Of a DNA stretch of 64,000 bases, positions 34,028 through 43,165 are shown piece after piece. Within the stretch, counting starts at the first letter, position 1; each line of letters begins with the position of its first letter. Under the pieces are notes generated by a model, which searched no databases, was not told the DNA's origin, and saw nothing but the letters and a program-made list of their open reading frames with translations. This stretch comes from Natronobeatus ordinarius. Its GTDB lineage: Archaea > Halobacteriota > Halobacteria > Halobacteriales > Natrialbaceae. The translations under genes and the position numbers were made by a program. The stretch spans positions 3,782,001-3,846,000 of the forward strand of contig NZ_CP101456.1 of the NCBI RefSeq assembly GCF_024362485.1. Reading direction: 5' to 3'.

Positions 34028-34237
34028 TCACTCGAGATAGCCCAGGCTCCGGAGCTGCTCGGCGATCTCTTCGAACTCGGCCTCGGTGAGTTGCCCCGAC
34101 CGCTGGTGCTGGATGACGATGCTGCGAAGCAGGAAGCGAACGAGGTCGCTCGTACTCGAGAAGCTGGTCCCTTCGATCGTCTCCTCGACCCGTTCGGCGA
34201 GGTCCTTCGGGATCGAGACGGTGGTGTACTCGGTCAT
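34028..34237 (-). CDS. Small ribbon-helix-helix (CopG-like) protein
   Basis: This 69-residue protein starts MTEYTTVSIPKDLAERVEETIEGTSFSSTSDLVRFLLRSIVIQ, a beta-strand then two helices as in RHH DNA-binding proteins, with a short acidic tail. It is probably a transcription regulator or antitoxin-like protein; no toxin gene adjoins it. The start at 34237 is preferred because the upstream 19 residues are Pro/Ser-rich and not RHH-like. Confidence 0.78.
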   Translation of the reverse strand: MTEYTTVSIPKDLAERVEETIEGTSFSSTSDLVRFLLRSIVIQHQRSGQLTEAEFEEIAEQLRSLGYLE

Positions 34238-34472
34238 ACTCGAGCGGTTCGTCGGCGGGGATAAAGGGCTGTCGACGGGGTCGGTGTTCACCACGGCGAT
34301 TCGTCCGCGCTACAGTAGTCGTTGAACGTCAGTCCACACCCAGTCACGAACGTCTGCGGCCAGCCTCGGCGACGAGACCGAGAACGGCCGCTCGGCTGCG
34401 ATCGGGTGGAAACCGTTTCGACGCCCACTATCGTCCACCGCGATTTTAGTGGGTCGAGTCGTATCCTCGGGT

Positions 34473-34802
34473 ATGGGTGTCAGACCACCATCGCAGGGGG
34501 ACGACGACGAACCCGACAGCATCGAGTTCGGCATCGCCGCCGTCGACGCCCACCTTCGGCGGGTCGACCTCTCCTTTCCCGCCACGGACGACGACGTCGC
34601 GGCGGCACTCGGCCACGAACGCGTTCCGTACGACGTCCACGGCAGCGACGTCTCGCTGGGCGAAGCCCTCGCCGAGGTCGACCGGGCCCGATTCGAGAGC
34701 CGGCAAGAGCTGCTGAACGCACTCCACCCGGTGTTCGAGGAGTATCGGAAGAATCGCTCCGGCGGCGTCGTCGCACAGGTCCGCTCGCTCTTTCCCTTCT
34801 AG
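34473..34802 (+). CDS. Conserved haloarchaeal protein (DUF5789-like), paralogue of 18841-19227
   Basis: This 109-residue acidic protein has VDLSFPATDDDVAAALGHERVPYDVHGSDVSLGEALAEVDRARFESRQELLNAL. The same block pattern (strand with P-x-T, then SLG...L/V....F.S..E) is seen in the protein at 18841. No catalytic motif is visible. It starts downstream of a gap (34238-34472) in which I see no other gene, and it converges with the AglJ-like gene 12 bp after its stop. Confidence 0.65.
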   Translation: MGVRPPSQGDDDEPDSIEFGIAAVDAHLRRVDLSFPATDDDVAAALGHERVPYDVHGSDVSLGEALAEVDRARFESRQELLNALHPVFEEYRKNRSGGVVAQVRSLFPF

Positions 34803-34814
34803 TCCCGTCGCAAT

Positions 34815-35765
34815 TCACTCTTCGTCGCGGCCTGCCTCGCGGGCGATTCGCTCGAGGCGCTGGCGCTGTTCGCGGTGGAGCGTGACGATCATGTCCGAGA
34901 GGACGCCGAACATGATCAGCTGGACGCCGAGTAAGATGCCCGCCGCCGAAACGACCGCGAGCACCTCGTGGCTGATCCCGTACTGGAGGTACCGGTACAG
35001 CACGTAGGCCGCGACTGCACAGCCGGCGAGAACCGAACTCGCGCCGACGCTCCCGAAGTAGAGCAGCGGGTTGTTCGTCTTCGCGAGCGAGTACAGCGTG
35101 AGGACGATCGTCCCGCCGTCCCAGATCGGGTGGAGGTTCGTGTCCGAGTCCTCCGGACGGGCCCGGTAACTGATCGGCACGACTGCCGTCTCGACGCCGT
35201 TTTTCACGCACTCGACGGCGAGTTCGGTCTCGATCGTGAAGCCGTCGGCCTCGAGCGAGAGCCGGTGAAAGGAGTCGGTGGTAAAGGCCCGATATCCGGA
35301 GAGGATGTCCTCGAAGTCGGCACCGTGGACGAACCGGAACGCCCGGTTGATCATCCGGTTGCCGAAGCCGTTGAGCGCGCGCATGGCGTCGTCGTCCATC
35401 TTCGCGAAGCGGTTGCCGATCACGTGCTCGTAGCCGCGTGCGAGGGGCTCGAGCATCGTCTCGGCGTCGGCCGGATCGTAGGTGGCGTCGCCGTCGACCA
35501 TCAGGACGTACGGCAGTTCGACGTACGCCATCGCTTCCCGGACGGCCTGCCCTTTCCCCGATCCGGACTGGACCAGAACGCTCGCGCCGTGCTCGCGGGC
35601 GATCTCGCGGGTGTCGTCGTCGGAATCGCCATCGACGACGAGGACGCTGGTGAAGCCGTGCTCGCGGAAGCCGTCGATCACCTCGCCGATCGTCGCCTCC
35701 TCGTCGAGCGTCGGAATCAGGACGCAGACGTCCTCGGGCGAAATGTCTCGCGGCGCTTCGGTCAT
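34815..35765 (-). CDS. aglJ: AglJ-type dolichol-phosphate glycosyltransferase
   Basis: This 316-residue GT2 enzyme is of the polyprenyl-phosphate sugar transferase type. The GT-A domain has VCVLIPTLDEEATIGEVIDGF at the start and DGDATYDP as the DxD metal site, with FVHGADFEDILSGYRAFT and the GFTIETEL motif in the middle. Two C-terminal membrane helices (about residues 225-250 and 260-290) anchor it. In Haloferax volcanii AglJ adds the first hexose to dolichol phosphate for S-layer N-glycan assembly. This protein has that layout and lies at the edge of the glycan locus, so the assignment is good, though the sugar may differ. Confidence 0.82.
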   Translation of the reverse strand: MTEAPRDISPEDVCVLIPTLDEEATIGEVIDGFREHGFTSVLVVDGDSDDDTREIAREHGASVLVQSGSGKGQAVREAMAYVELPYVLMVDGDATYDPADAETMLEPLARGYEHVIGNRFAKMDDDAMRALNGFGNRMINRAFRFVHGADFEDILSGYRAFTTDSFHRLSLEADGFTIETELAVECVKNGVETAVVPISYRARPEDSDTNLHPIWDGGTIVLTLYSLAKTNNPLLYFGSVGASSVLAGCAVAAYVLYRYLQYGISHEVLAVVSAAGILLGVQLIMFGVLSDMIVTLHREQRQRLERIAREAGRDEE

Positions 35766-35894
35766 GGTGAGCACCTCACCGCTCCGACTGCTCGAGTCCA
35801 CGCCTGCCGCATCGTCCTCCATCGAGGGTCACTCGATGCCCAGATTGGAAAAGACTACTGATCGACTGTCGAACGGCTGCTGTTCGTGGCGGCC

Positions 35895-37184
35895 TCACCA
35901 CGTCAGCCCCTCGTACACCTCGAGGTCGTCCTCGGCGACGTCGATCCGTCGGCCGTCGACGACGACGGAGCGGGCCATCCCATCGAACGCGAGCTCGTCG
36001 AACTCGGGCCAGTCGGTCGCGACGACCGCGCCGTCGGCCCCCTCGAGCGCGTCGGCCGCCGACTCGGCGTACTCGAGGTCGGGATAGTCGGGCCGGACGT
36101 TCTCGACCGCGACGGGATCGTAGGCGACGACGGTCGCGCCGCGGGCCTCGAGGTGATCGATCACGTCGAGCGCGCGGGACTTCCGGACGTCGTCCGTCCC
36201 CGGCTTGAACGAGAGCCCGAGGACGGCGATCCGGGCACCCTCGAGGGCGACGTGGTCGGCGAGGAGCGCGACCAGTCGCCGGGGCTGTTCGTCGTTGACT
36301 GCAACGACGGCGTCGAGCAACGCCGGCTCGTAGCCCTGCTCGCGCGCGCCGGCCCGAAGCGCGTTGACGTCTTTCGGGAAACAGGAGCCACCCCAGCCGA
36401 GGCCGGAGCGCAGAAACTGCGCGGAGATGCGCTCGTCGAGGCCGACCGCCTCGAGCACCTCGTAGGCGTCCGCCCCGTACGCCTTCGAGATATTCCCGAG
36501 TTCGTTCACCAGCGAGACCTTCGCCGCGAGGAAGGCGTTGTTCGCGTACTTGATCAGTTCGGCCTCGCGGATCCCGGTCTCGACGAGGTGGGTGTCGTCG
36601 TGCTCGAGGATCGGCGCGTAGAGTTCGCGGAGCGTCGCCGCCGCCTCTTCGCTCGCCGTTCCGAGGACGACCTTGTCCGGGTAGAGGAAGTCCTCGACGG
36701 CCGTGCTCATCCGGAGGAACTCGGGGTTCATCGCGAGGTGGAGATCCTCGCCGACGCGTTTTCCGGAGCCTTCGGCGACGATCGGGCCGACGACCTCCTC
36801 TGTGGTCCCCGGGAGGACGGTGCTCTTGACCACGACGAGGTGCTCGCCGTCTTTCCCGGCGAGGGCGTCACCCAGCGATTCGGCGCCGGCGCGCATGATC
36901 TCGAGGTCGAGGCTGCCGTCGTCGTGCTGGGGCGTCGGGAGACAGAGCAGCGTGAGGTCGGTGTCGACGACCGCCGCGTAGTCGGTCGTCGCCCGCAAGC
37001 GAGTGCCTGCGTGTTCTGCGATTCGGTCGGCGAGGCCGGCCTCGTGGATCGGGGCCTCGCCCGCGTTGATCGTCTCGACGACGGCCTCGTCGATCTCGAC
37101 GTTGACGACGTCGTGGCCGAGCTCCGCGAGACAGGCCGCGATCGTCGTGCCGACGTAGCCGCTGCCGACGATGGAGACGTGCAT
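35895..37184 (-). CDS. aglM: UDP-glucose 6-dehydrogenase (AglM-type)
   Basis: This 429-residue enzyme oxidises UDP-glucose to UDP-glucuronate with NAD. Its parts are the N-terminal Rossmann GSGYVGTT (residues 7-14), the central dimer helix, catalytic Cys268 in GGSCFPKD, and the C-terminal UDP-binding domain with GLSFKPGTDDVRKSRA. It supplies glucuronate for the N-glycan in haloarchaea (AglM). It sits between aglJ- and aglF-like genes on the same strand; 129 bp separate it from the aglJ start. Confidence 0.9.
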   Translation of the reverse strand: MHVSIVGSGYVGTTIAACLAELGHDVVNVEIDEAVVETINAGEAPIHEAGLADRIAEHAGTRLRATTDYAAVVDTDLTLLCLPTPQHDDGSLDLEIMRAGAESLGDALAGKDGEHLVVVKSTVLPGTTEEVVGPIVAEGSGKRVGEDLHLAMNPEFLRMSTAVEDFLYPDKVVLGTASEEAAATLRELYAPILEHDDTHLVETGIREAELIKYANNAFLAAKVSLVNELGNISKAYGADAYEVLEAVGLDERISAQFLRSGLGWGGSCFPKDVNALRAGAREQGYEPALLDAVVAVNDEQPRRLVALLADHVALEGARIAVLGLSFKPGTDDVRKSRALDVIDHLEARGATVVAYDPVAVENVRPDYPDLEYAESAADALEGADGAVVATDWPEFDELAFDGMARSVVVDGRRIDVAEDDLEVYEGLTW

Positions 37185-37388
37185 GTGGGTCGACAGAGGT
37201 TACAGGAGATAGTGGCTTTTCGGGTTCGCGGCCGTTCCGTAGCCGAGCGGTCGTCGCTTCTCGGCTCGGTTCCGTCGACCGCGTCACCAGTTCGAACGGG
37301 GCGCGTCGGTCACCACCCCAGCGTCGGAGCCGCCGCTCGCCGTAAACCCAGCCCCTCGAGAAGGGCACAGCCCGGAGGCGTGGACTCG

Positions 37389-38123
37389 TTACTGCTCGGC
37401 GGCGACGCTCGACTCGTCGGCCAGCAGGCTTTCGGCTCGCTCGCGGTCCTCGGGATAGCCGACGTCGATCCGCCAGCCGTCCATCCGGATGGCGTCGATC
37501 GTCCGCCCCGACTGGATCAACAGGTCGATGGCGTCCGGGAGTTCGTACTCGCCGCGATCGGACGGCTGGACGAGGTGACAGGCGTGAAAGATGGCCGGGG
37601 TGAACGTGTAAAAGCCCGTCATCACGAGGTTCGACGGCGGCTCGTCGGGCTTCTCGACCACCTCGACGATCTCGCCGTACTCGTTCGTATCGAGCACGCC
37701 GTACCGGGACGCTTCCTCGTAGGGAACCTGTTCGACGAGGAAGGCGGCGTCGGCTCGCTCCTCGTTCTGCCGGTTGATCACGTCCCCGAGGTTCGCCCGG
37801 AAGACGTTGTCGCCGAGCATGAGGACGAAATCGTCCTCGACGTGTGGCTCCGCCTGCAAGATTGCGTGGGCCAATCCCAGCTGTTTCCGCTGGTGGGTGT
37901 ACGTGATCGGCACACCCTCGTAGGCGTCCCCGTAGCGTTCGATGATCTTCTCTTTGAGGTAGCCGACGACGACGATCAACTCGGTGACGCCGATCTCGAG
38001 GAGGTTGTCGAAGACGTCCTCGAGCAACGGCTTGCCGTCGACCTCGACGAGCGCCTTCGGCTTGTCCTCGGTGAGCGGCCGGAGGCGGGTCCCCTTGCCC
38101 GCGGCCAGCACGACAGCTTGCAT
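37389..38123 (-). CDS. aglF: Glucose-1-phosphate nucleotidyltransferase (AglF-type)
   Basis: This 244-residue enzyme makes a nucleotide-activated hexose, likely UDP-glucose for AglM-type oxidation. The opening MQAVVLAAGKGTRLRPLTEDKPKALVEV holds the nucleotide site; the metal motif is LGDNVF; substrate contacts lie in VVEKPDEPPSNLVMTGFY and MDGWRIDVGYPEDRERA. The start at 38123 is chosen because a TATA box (38148-38155) lies about 28 bp upstream, as expected for a leaderless haloarchaeal message; another ATG at 38135 would add four residues. Confidence 0.87.
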   Translation of the reverse strand: MQAVVLAAGKGTRLRPLTEDKPKALVEVDGKPLLEDVFDNLLEIGVTELIVVVGYLKEKIIERYGDAYEGVPITYTHQRKQLGLAHAILQAEPHVEDDFVLMLGDNVFRANLGDVINRQNEERADAAFLVEQVPYEEASRYGVLDTNEYGEIVEVVEKPDEPPSNLVMTGFYTFTPAIFHACHLVQPSDRGEYELPDAIDLLIQSGRTIDAIRMDGWRIDVGYPEDRERAESLLADESSVAAEQ

Positions 38124-38147
38124 ATCTCGAGTCATCGACGGCGGGTT

Positions 38148-38155
38148 ATTATATA
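38148..38155 (-). promoter_or_regulatory. TATA box of the aglF-like gene
   Basis: The minus strand reads TATATAAT here. Its centre is 28 bp from the ATG at 38123, the spacing that gives a leaderless transcript. It supports the shorter start of the AglF-like protein. Confidence 0.6.
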
Positions 38156-38258
38156 CTTTGTGAGCGATAGGTCCGCCGGTTATCATCAGCCGCGAGAGTC
38201 ACGCCGCTCTGATCGCTGTCGCCGTCCGTCGTCATCGATTCGCTCGAGTCGACGCGCG

Positions 38259-39701
38259 TCAGTTTCGCGCCAGCGGGACGTCGAACGGGAGGTTCCTCGA
38301 GACCGTGGTTCTGAACGCACTCGAGATCGTGAGCAGCACGAGGAAGTAGACCAGCGCACCGAGGCCGACGAGTGCGACGACGAAAATCTCGTTGTAGGCG
38401 GCGATCGGGTGGGGTTCGCCGATTACTCGAGCGGCATAGACGACGACGCCCATGAGCAGGGCGGCGACACATTGCTTCGAAATTTCCTCGAGTGGGACGC
38501 TGAACCCGACGTGACGACGAGTGTAATAGAACCCGAAGACGAGACCGATGGCGGCAGAGCTGGCCGTGGCGATCGCTGCGCCGACCCAGCCGATAGTGTA
38601 TACGAGTGCGACATTCAAAACGAGGTTCGAGACGATGAAGACGGCGTTCGCTCGGAACGCGAGGTCTGGTCTGTCGATCGCATTGAGAGTATTGAGCAGC
38701 TGTTTGTTGTACGTATAGACGAGAAGGGACGCGATGAGTATTGGAAGAACAACTTGCCCGTCGACAAACCCTTCGCCGTAAATCGCCATTAGTCGATCAG
38801 CTAACAACGTACCACCTACGAGACCTGGGATGATGATGAGGCCGCCAAATGCGAGCCCGTCCTCCACGAGTCCCGAGACGGATTCAGGCTCGTTTTTCGC
38901 GGCTATTTCGCTCATTTCGGGAAAGAGCGTATTACTGACCGCACTTCCGAAGATGTCGAGGAACTTCGAGAGTGTCCACGCAACCGAGTAAATACCGACG
39001 AGCCCTGCCGAAACGAAAAATCCAAGCACGACGATATCTACCTGATCGAACGTTCGGCCTCGTATACTGCCGAGCCAGGAAAACTTCGCGTAATCGAAGA
39101 GACTACTGAAGTGTTCCCGGTCCGGGATGGCTGGTCGGAATCGAAGAACGATGACGCTAACAACGATCGCAAATATCCCGCCTGCGATGTATCCGACGAG
39201 TAGTCCGGTGAGCCCGAATCCGAGAAACACGAGCGCTATCTGGGCGACGCTTCTCACGCCGAGTTTTATTGTCGACAGTGGGGCGTAGATATGGACCAAA
39301 TGATACCCTTTGAGGGTAGAGAACAAAAGCGACCTGAACAATACGGTCAGAACGATCAATGCAACAAACCCGGCGACTGGTCTGCCGACGTACACGTTAA
39401 CTTGCTCACGGAACAGGAACACGCCGATTCCGACGGAAACTCCCAGCGCAGCGATAATGATGGCGCCCGCAGTAGCATACGCCTCCCGCTCGTTCCCTTC
39501 GCTGACTCGCTTCGTCACTGCACCTGTCCATCCAATACTTCCGACTAACGTAAGCCACGTAACCAGTGCGAGTACGAGGGCATAGAATCCAAGCACCTCT
39601 TCACCGAGAACTCGAGCGAAATAAATCGTAGCAACGAATCCAAAAGCGGATCCGCCGACTTTGGAAATGAAATAGATGACCGATGTCTGGCCGAGACGCA
39701 T
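38259..39701 (-). CDS. Oligosaccharide flippase (Wzx/AglR-like)
   Basis: This 480-residue membrane protein has about 12-14 helices of the MATE/Wzx type. It starts VIYFISKVGGSAFGFVATIYFARVLGEEVLGFYALVLALVTW, the usual flippase N-terminus, and has the conserved KFSWLGSIRGRTFDQVDIVVLGFF region. It would turn the dolichol-linked glycan across the membrane before AglB uses it. An IS66 element is inserted 40 bp upstream (39749), which cuts the gene from its former upstream neighbour. The GC content is lower than that of the aglJ, M and F genes. Confidence 0.82.
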   Translation of the reverse strand: MRLGQTSVIYFISKVGGSAFGFVATIYFARVLGEEVLGFYALVLALVTWLTLVGSIGWTGAVTKRVSEGNEREAYATAGAIIIAALGVSVGIGVFLFREQVNVYVGRPVAGFVALIVLTVLFRSLLFSTLKGYHLVHIYAPLSTIKLGVRSVAQIALVFLGFGLTGLLVGYIAGGIFAIVVSVIVLRFRPAIPDREHFSSLFDYAKFSWLGSIRGRTFDQVDIVVLGFFVSAGLVGIYSVAWTLSKFLDIFGSAVSNTLFPEMSEIAAKNEPESVSGLVEDGLAFGGLIIIPGLVGGTLLADRLMAIYGEGFVDGQVVLPILIASLLVYTYNKQLLNTLNAIDRPDLAFRANAVFIVSNLVLNVALVYTIGWVGAAIATASSAAIGLVFGFYYTRRHVGFSVPLEEISKQCVAALLMGVVVYAARVIGEPHPIAAYNEIFVVALVGLGALVYFLVLLTISSAFRTTVSRNLPFDVPLARN

Positions 39702-39748
39702 GTACGATTCCGTTGTTCAGCCTCGACGTTTATCAGCGTATCCAAAAT

Positions 39749-41325
39749 GTAGTTGGATAGCGTGATCAGGACTCACCGGTTAGTGATGCCTCTCATCCTA
39801 ATCTGAGTTCTTGCCCACCGAGGATGGACTGGAGCTGTTCAGGTGGATCAAGTCCTCGTCGTTTCCACGTGGCTAACATGGTCGTGATCGTCTCGTGAAT
39901 CTGGACCCCTTCGGCTGAGCGGAGGGTCCGGAACATCTTCCGCAGCACCACTTGCTCGCGCAGAGCGCGCTCTGCGCGATTATTCGTCGAATCGACGTCT
40001 GGCTCTGTCACGAACGTCAGCCAGTGGCCTAACCCGTTCCTGATCTTCTCGATCAGTTTCTGAACCTCCTGTGACTCATACTCCTCCCTGATCAGCCCTT
40101 CCAAGTGTAACGACGCCTCCGCCCGCATCTGCTCGCGGGCGGAGGCAGACGGGTCCTCTTCGTCGAACGCCGTTAAGTCATCGTGGAGATCGTGCAACTC
40201 CGCAGAAAGCCACTCTGCTTCCTCATACCGCTCAGCAACGTACTCTGCCTCCCGTAACAGATGCGCCCAGCATCGCTGGAGTTTCGTGTGGTAGCTCCGG
40301 TACGCCGACCAGCCGTCACAGCTGAGCGTCGAGTCCTCGGCGAATTCCTCGCCGAGGACGTCCTCTAACACCTGGCTTCCACGACTCTCATCAACCCAGA
40401 ACAGCACCTCTTCGTCAGTAACAAACGTCCACGCCCAGTGTTGCTCTCCATCAACAGGAAAGCCCGTCTCATCACAATAGACGACGTCACTCTCCCGAAC
40501 ACTGGCTTTGACGTCTTCATACGCGGGTCGCAGCCGGTCTGCGACCCGCTTGGTCAGGTTGTAGATTGTCCGGTGGGAGATGGGGAGATCGAGCTCCCAC
40601 TCAAACAACTCTGCCTGCTTTCGGTTTGGAAGTCGCTGATGGAACCTTCCAAGGGCGGTTTGGGCCATGATATTTGGCCCAAACCGCCCGGTTTCCGGGC
40701 AGTCAGGATGTTCAGCAACGACCTCGTTTCCACAGGAACAGTGGTGTTTGCCGAGTTCGTACTCGGTGACAGTGGTTGGAATGGGGAGTGGTATATCGAT
40801 AATCGTCCGTGAGACGTAGCTGTCCGGGTTAGAGAGTGTCTGCTCACAGTCTGGGCAATATCCCCGATCAACTCGAATAGTCTCCTCTGGTTCCGGAGGC
40901 GGTCGAGTTGTTCCCTCGTGACCTTCGTCACGTCCTGGAGAGGAGTCGCTGGCGGCGTCAGCGTCGCCGCCAGCGTCGTCCCCTTGGTCTTCGTTCTCTT
41001 CCTCGTCGCTGTCATCGTTGCCAGGTGATCCAGCCGCGCCACCCTGCTTACTGGGTGGTGTGTTTGGGTTTTCGTACCACTTGAGGCGTGCTTGCAGATT
41101 CTCGATCTGCTGTTGCTGTGCTGTGAGTTGACGACGGAGAAGACGGTTCTCGAACTCTTTGACTACGAGCTGCTGGCGGAGATGCGTACTGTCCTCAGCG
41201 CGGATCGCGGAATCTGTCGATTCCGGCGATCCGCCAATCCCCAGCGACACACTTGATTTACCATTGAGAGACCATTCATGAGACTGCTACGAAATCGGTC
41301 TGGCAGCAAGTCGCTATCCAACTAC
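39749..41325 (-). mobile_element. Intact 1577-bp IS66-family insertion sequence
   Basis: The ends carry a 14-bp inverted repeat GTAGTTGGATAGCG (left from 39749; right end inward from 41325). It is flanked by a perfect 8-bp direct repeat TCCAAAAT (39741-39748 and 41326-41333), the duplication length known for IS66. Only one long gene is present, as in haloarchaeal IS66 members that lack the small accessory genes. The clean repeats suggest recent arrival. Confidence 0.93.
39793..41250 (-). CDS. IS66 family transposase
   Basis: This 485-residue protein has an N-terminal leucine/glutamine coiled coil (about residues 22-62), a Pro/Ser/Asp linker, a zinc-finger region (CPDC ... HHCSC ... C) and a DDE domain: Asp in YCDETGF, Asp in LSCDGWSAY, Glu in NNRAERALR. 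A C-terminal helical domain follows. The frame is intact, so the element may be active. Confidence 0.92.
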   Translation of the reverse strand: MSLGIGGSPESTDSAIRAEDSTHLRQQLVVKEFENRLLRRQLTAQQQQIENLQARLKWYENPNTPPSKQGGAAGSPGNDDSDEEENEDQGDDAGGDADAASDSSPGRDEGHEGTTRPPPEPEETIRVDRGYCPDCEQTLSNPDSYVSRTIIDIPLPIPTTVTEYELGKHHCSCGNEVVAEHPDCPETGRFGPNIMAQTALGRFHQRLPNRKQAELFEWELDLPISHRTIYNLTKRVADRLRPAYEDVKASVRESDVVYCDETGFPVDGEQHWAWTFVTDEEVLFWVDESRGSQVLEDVLGEEFAEDSTLSCDGWSAYRSYHTKLQRCWAHLLREAEYVAERYEEAEWLSAELHDLHDDLTAFDEEDPSASAREQMRAEASLHLEGLIREEYESQEVQKLIEKIRNGLGHWLTFVTEPDVDSTNNRAERALREQVVLRKMFRTLRSAEGVQIHETITTMLATWKRRGLDPPEQLQSILGGQELRLG

Positions 41326-41399
41326 TCCAAAATAACGTCCGTACTTAGATACACTCATTTTCGACACCTACTCTTAAGTCACCTGTACGTATGCACTTT

Positions 41400-43127
41400 T
41401 CAACCCTTCTCGTATGAGAGGATCTTACACTCGCCTACTGCCATTCCTTCCCACTCCTCAAGGGCGTCTTTATCGCGTGAAATGATTTCGTGTGTGCTCA
41501 GTGCTTTTTCTTCGTACTCCTCAAGAACGTCCCTCGTTTCTCTGTTATGTGCGTAGTCATCGGTTGCATGAATTGTCCGCCTCGTGTTCGGATCGTCGGG
41601 GGCTATTTGCGGATTGTACCGTGCTCTGTATCGTTCTTTTATCTCTTTCATTTCGTGAGAGTTCCGCTCCCTGATCCGCGGGTCGGGTACTTCGATCTGG
41701 ACTGAGAGTATATTCGATGGCTCTTCGCCGATCCGTTCGATTTTCTTCTCTATATACTCCCAACGAACGTCCGTCTGTGTCGCGTAGAGGTCGTGGACGA
41801 ATTCGCCGAACGTCTCCCGGTCGAAGGTTAAACGCGTACAGGAATGGACTCTTTCTTCTTCGACCAGACTCTCGACTATCTCTTCGAAGTAGTCGCTCGC
41901 CGGCGGCCAAATGATCGCTTCGAACAGGACACCGTGCTCGTCAAGGAGAGCGCTAAACTCGGTTCGGAGGGCGGCGAGTTCTGCATCGGTAAAATCGCGA
42001 CTTTCGAACCACGCGATCGGACACCGTTTGACCCCTACGTCCGGCTTCTCAACCGTTACTTCGACTTCCTGTTGGGAGTCGTAGAGCGCGCACGCTGCAA
42101 TTTCCGGATCGAGTATTTCGGACGAATATCCGATCGGAACGGGAGGACGGTCCTGCTGTTCAAAATACTCGTCGACGGCATCGAGGAACTCGCCGAGAGG
42201 TTGGACATCAGCGTGGTCTTCAAAATTCTCGTAAAGATCGAAGCCTCCCCTCGTGTCACCTCTGTGTTCTTTGATCGCTAGTAGGTACACGACCAGATCG
42301 TACCTGGTGAATTCCGCTCCGGAATACTGAGCGGCGATAAAGTCCGCGGGATCGTACTTCAGTTTCAGCTCATCTTCGGCCAGAGTTCCTACTTTGATTT
42401 TGCGTCGTGGCTTCGTGTATCTCTGTAGAAGTCCCGTCGGGTCTGCGAGCTTCACGAGCCGAATTCCGCGTTGTACCGTCTTCTTTAACCCGGCTTGCCT
42501 ATACGATTGCACTGCCCTGGCCGGGATCGACGTCGGTTTCGTCTCGTAATCGTCCTGCGATCGTCGACTGAGCGGTCCGTGGCGTCGTGTGAATTCGATC
42601 CCGTGTTCGATCGTTCTCTTGAACCCGTCTCTTCGAAGGGATCGGATTCCGCGAGTAGCAACGTGTGAGATACTCGGTGTATAGTCATCGACTACGAGGT
42701 CAGGTTCCCACTCGTCCGTCTCTTGACTGTACTCGTCGAGTAGTGCGATGTCTTCGCGGTCTTTTTCCCACTGACGGTACAGTTTGTGCGAGTACTCGAT
42801 CTCGGGTCGAACGATCTTGATCCCTCCGACGTCATCGTGATACGTCCCGTCATAGATGATCGTCTCGTCGGAAATTCCAATGTGCTCGTACTTGTTCGAC
42901 GCAAGTTCGATCAGGTCTCCAATTTCTCCGACTCCATCACGGTGAGACGGCGCAACACAGACGTCGATGTCGCCGTGCTCTCTCAGGTCGCGGATCGAGA
43001 GACAAACACTACCGACGAGACAGCAGTCCGTGGGATCGAGATCGTTCTCCTCTAGAAACCGCTTTAAATCCGACCGAAGAGATGAAACGGCCTCGTCTGA
43101 GAAGGGACCATCGACCTGATCAGTCAT
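41400..43127 (-). CDS. Nucleotidyltransferase-fold protein of the glycan locus
   Basis: This 575-residue protein is of unclear function. Residues 20-120 look like a minimal nucleotidyltransferase (LVGSVCLSIRDLREHGDIDVCV, with GS at 39-40 and D53-x-D55). In the middle are two copies of a basic amphipathic motif (about 158-185 and 201-228: R-G-I-R-S-L-R-R-D-G-F-K-R-T-I-E-H-G; then R-A-V-Q-S-Y-R-Q-A-G-L-K-K-T-V-Q-R-G). The C-terminal half is a separate domain with a PDPRIRERNSHEMKEIKERYRARYNP stretch and HATDDYAHNR near residue 530. By analogy with bacterial glycan loci it could transfer a nucleotidyl or phospho-group to a sugar, but no substrate is shown. GC content is lower than average. Confidence 0.6.
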   Translation of the reverse strand: MTDQVDGPFSDEAVSSLRSDLKRFLEENDLDPTDCCLVGSVCLSIRDLREHGDIDVCVAPSHRDGVGEIGDLIELASNKYEHIGISDETIIYDGTYHDDVGGIKIVRPEIEYSHKLYRQWEKDREDIALLDEYSQETDEWEPDLVVDDYTPSISHVATRGIRSLRRDGFKRTIEHGIEFTRRHGPLSRRSQDDYETKPTSIPARAVQSYRQAGLKKTVQRGIRLVKLADPTGLLQRYTKPRRKIKVGTLAEDELKLKYDPADFIAAQYSGAEFTRYDLVVYLLAIKEHRGDTRGGFDLYENFEDHADVQPLGEFLDAVDEYFEQQDRPPVPIGYSSEILDPEIAACALYDSQQEVEVTVEKPDVGVKRCPIAWFESRDFTDAELAALRTEFSALLDEHGVLFEAIIWPPASDYFEEIVESLVEEERVHSCTRLTFDRETFGEFVHDLYATQTDVRWEYIEKKIERIGEEPSNILSVQIEVPDPRIRERNSHEMKEIKERYRARYNPQIAPDDPNTRRTIHATDDYAHNRETRDVLEEYEEKALSTHEIISRDKDALEEWEGMAVGECKILSYEKG

Positions 43128-43165
43128 CTAAACTGTGAGTAGACGAGTCCGCAACTATAACTCTT

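Noticed and set aside
34238-34472. Toxin partner for the small RHH protein at 34028
   Set aside because: Neither strand upstream nor downstream holds a frame with RelE, PIN or MazF features; the RHH gene appears to stand alone.
35886-38792. Very long plus-strand open frame (968 codons) opposite the glycan genes
   Set aside because: It is antisense to aglM, aglF and the flippase, all with clear motifs, and its translation has no domain; it is a by-product of GC-rich codon use.
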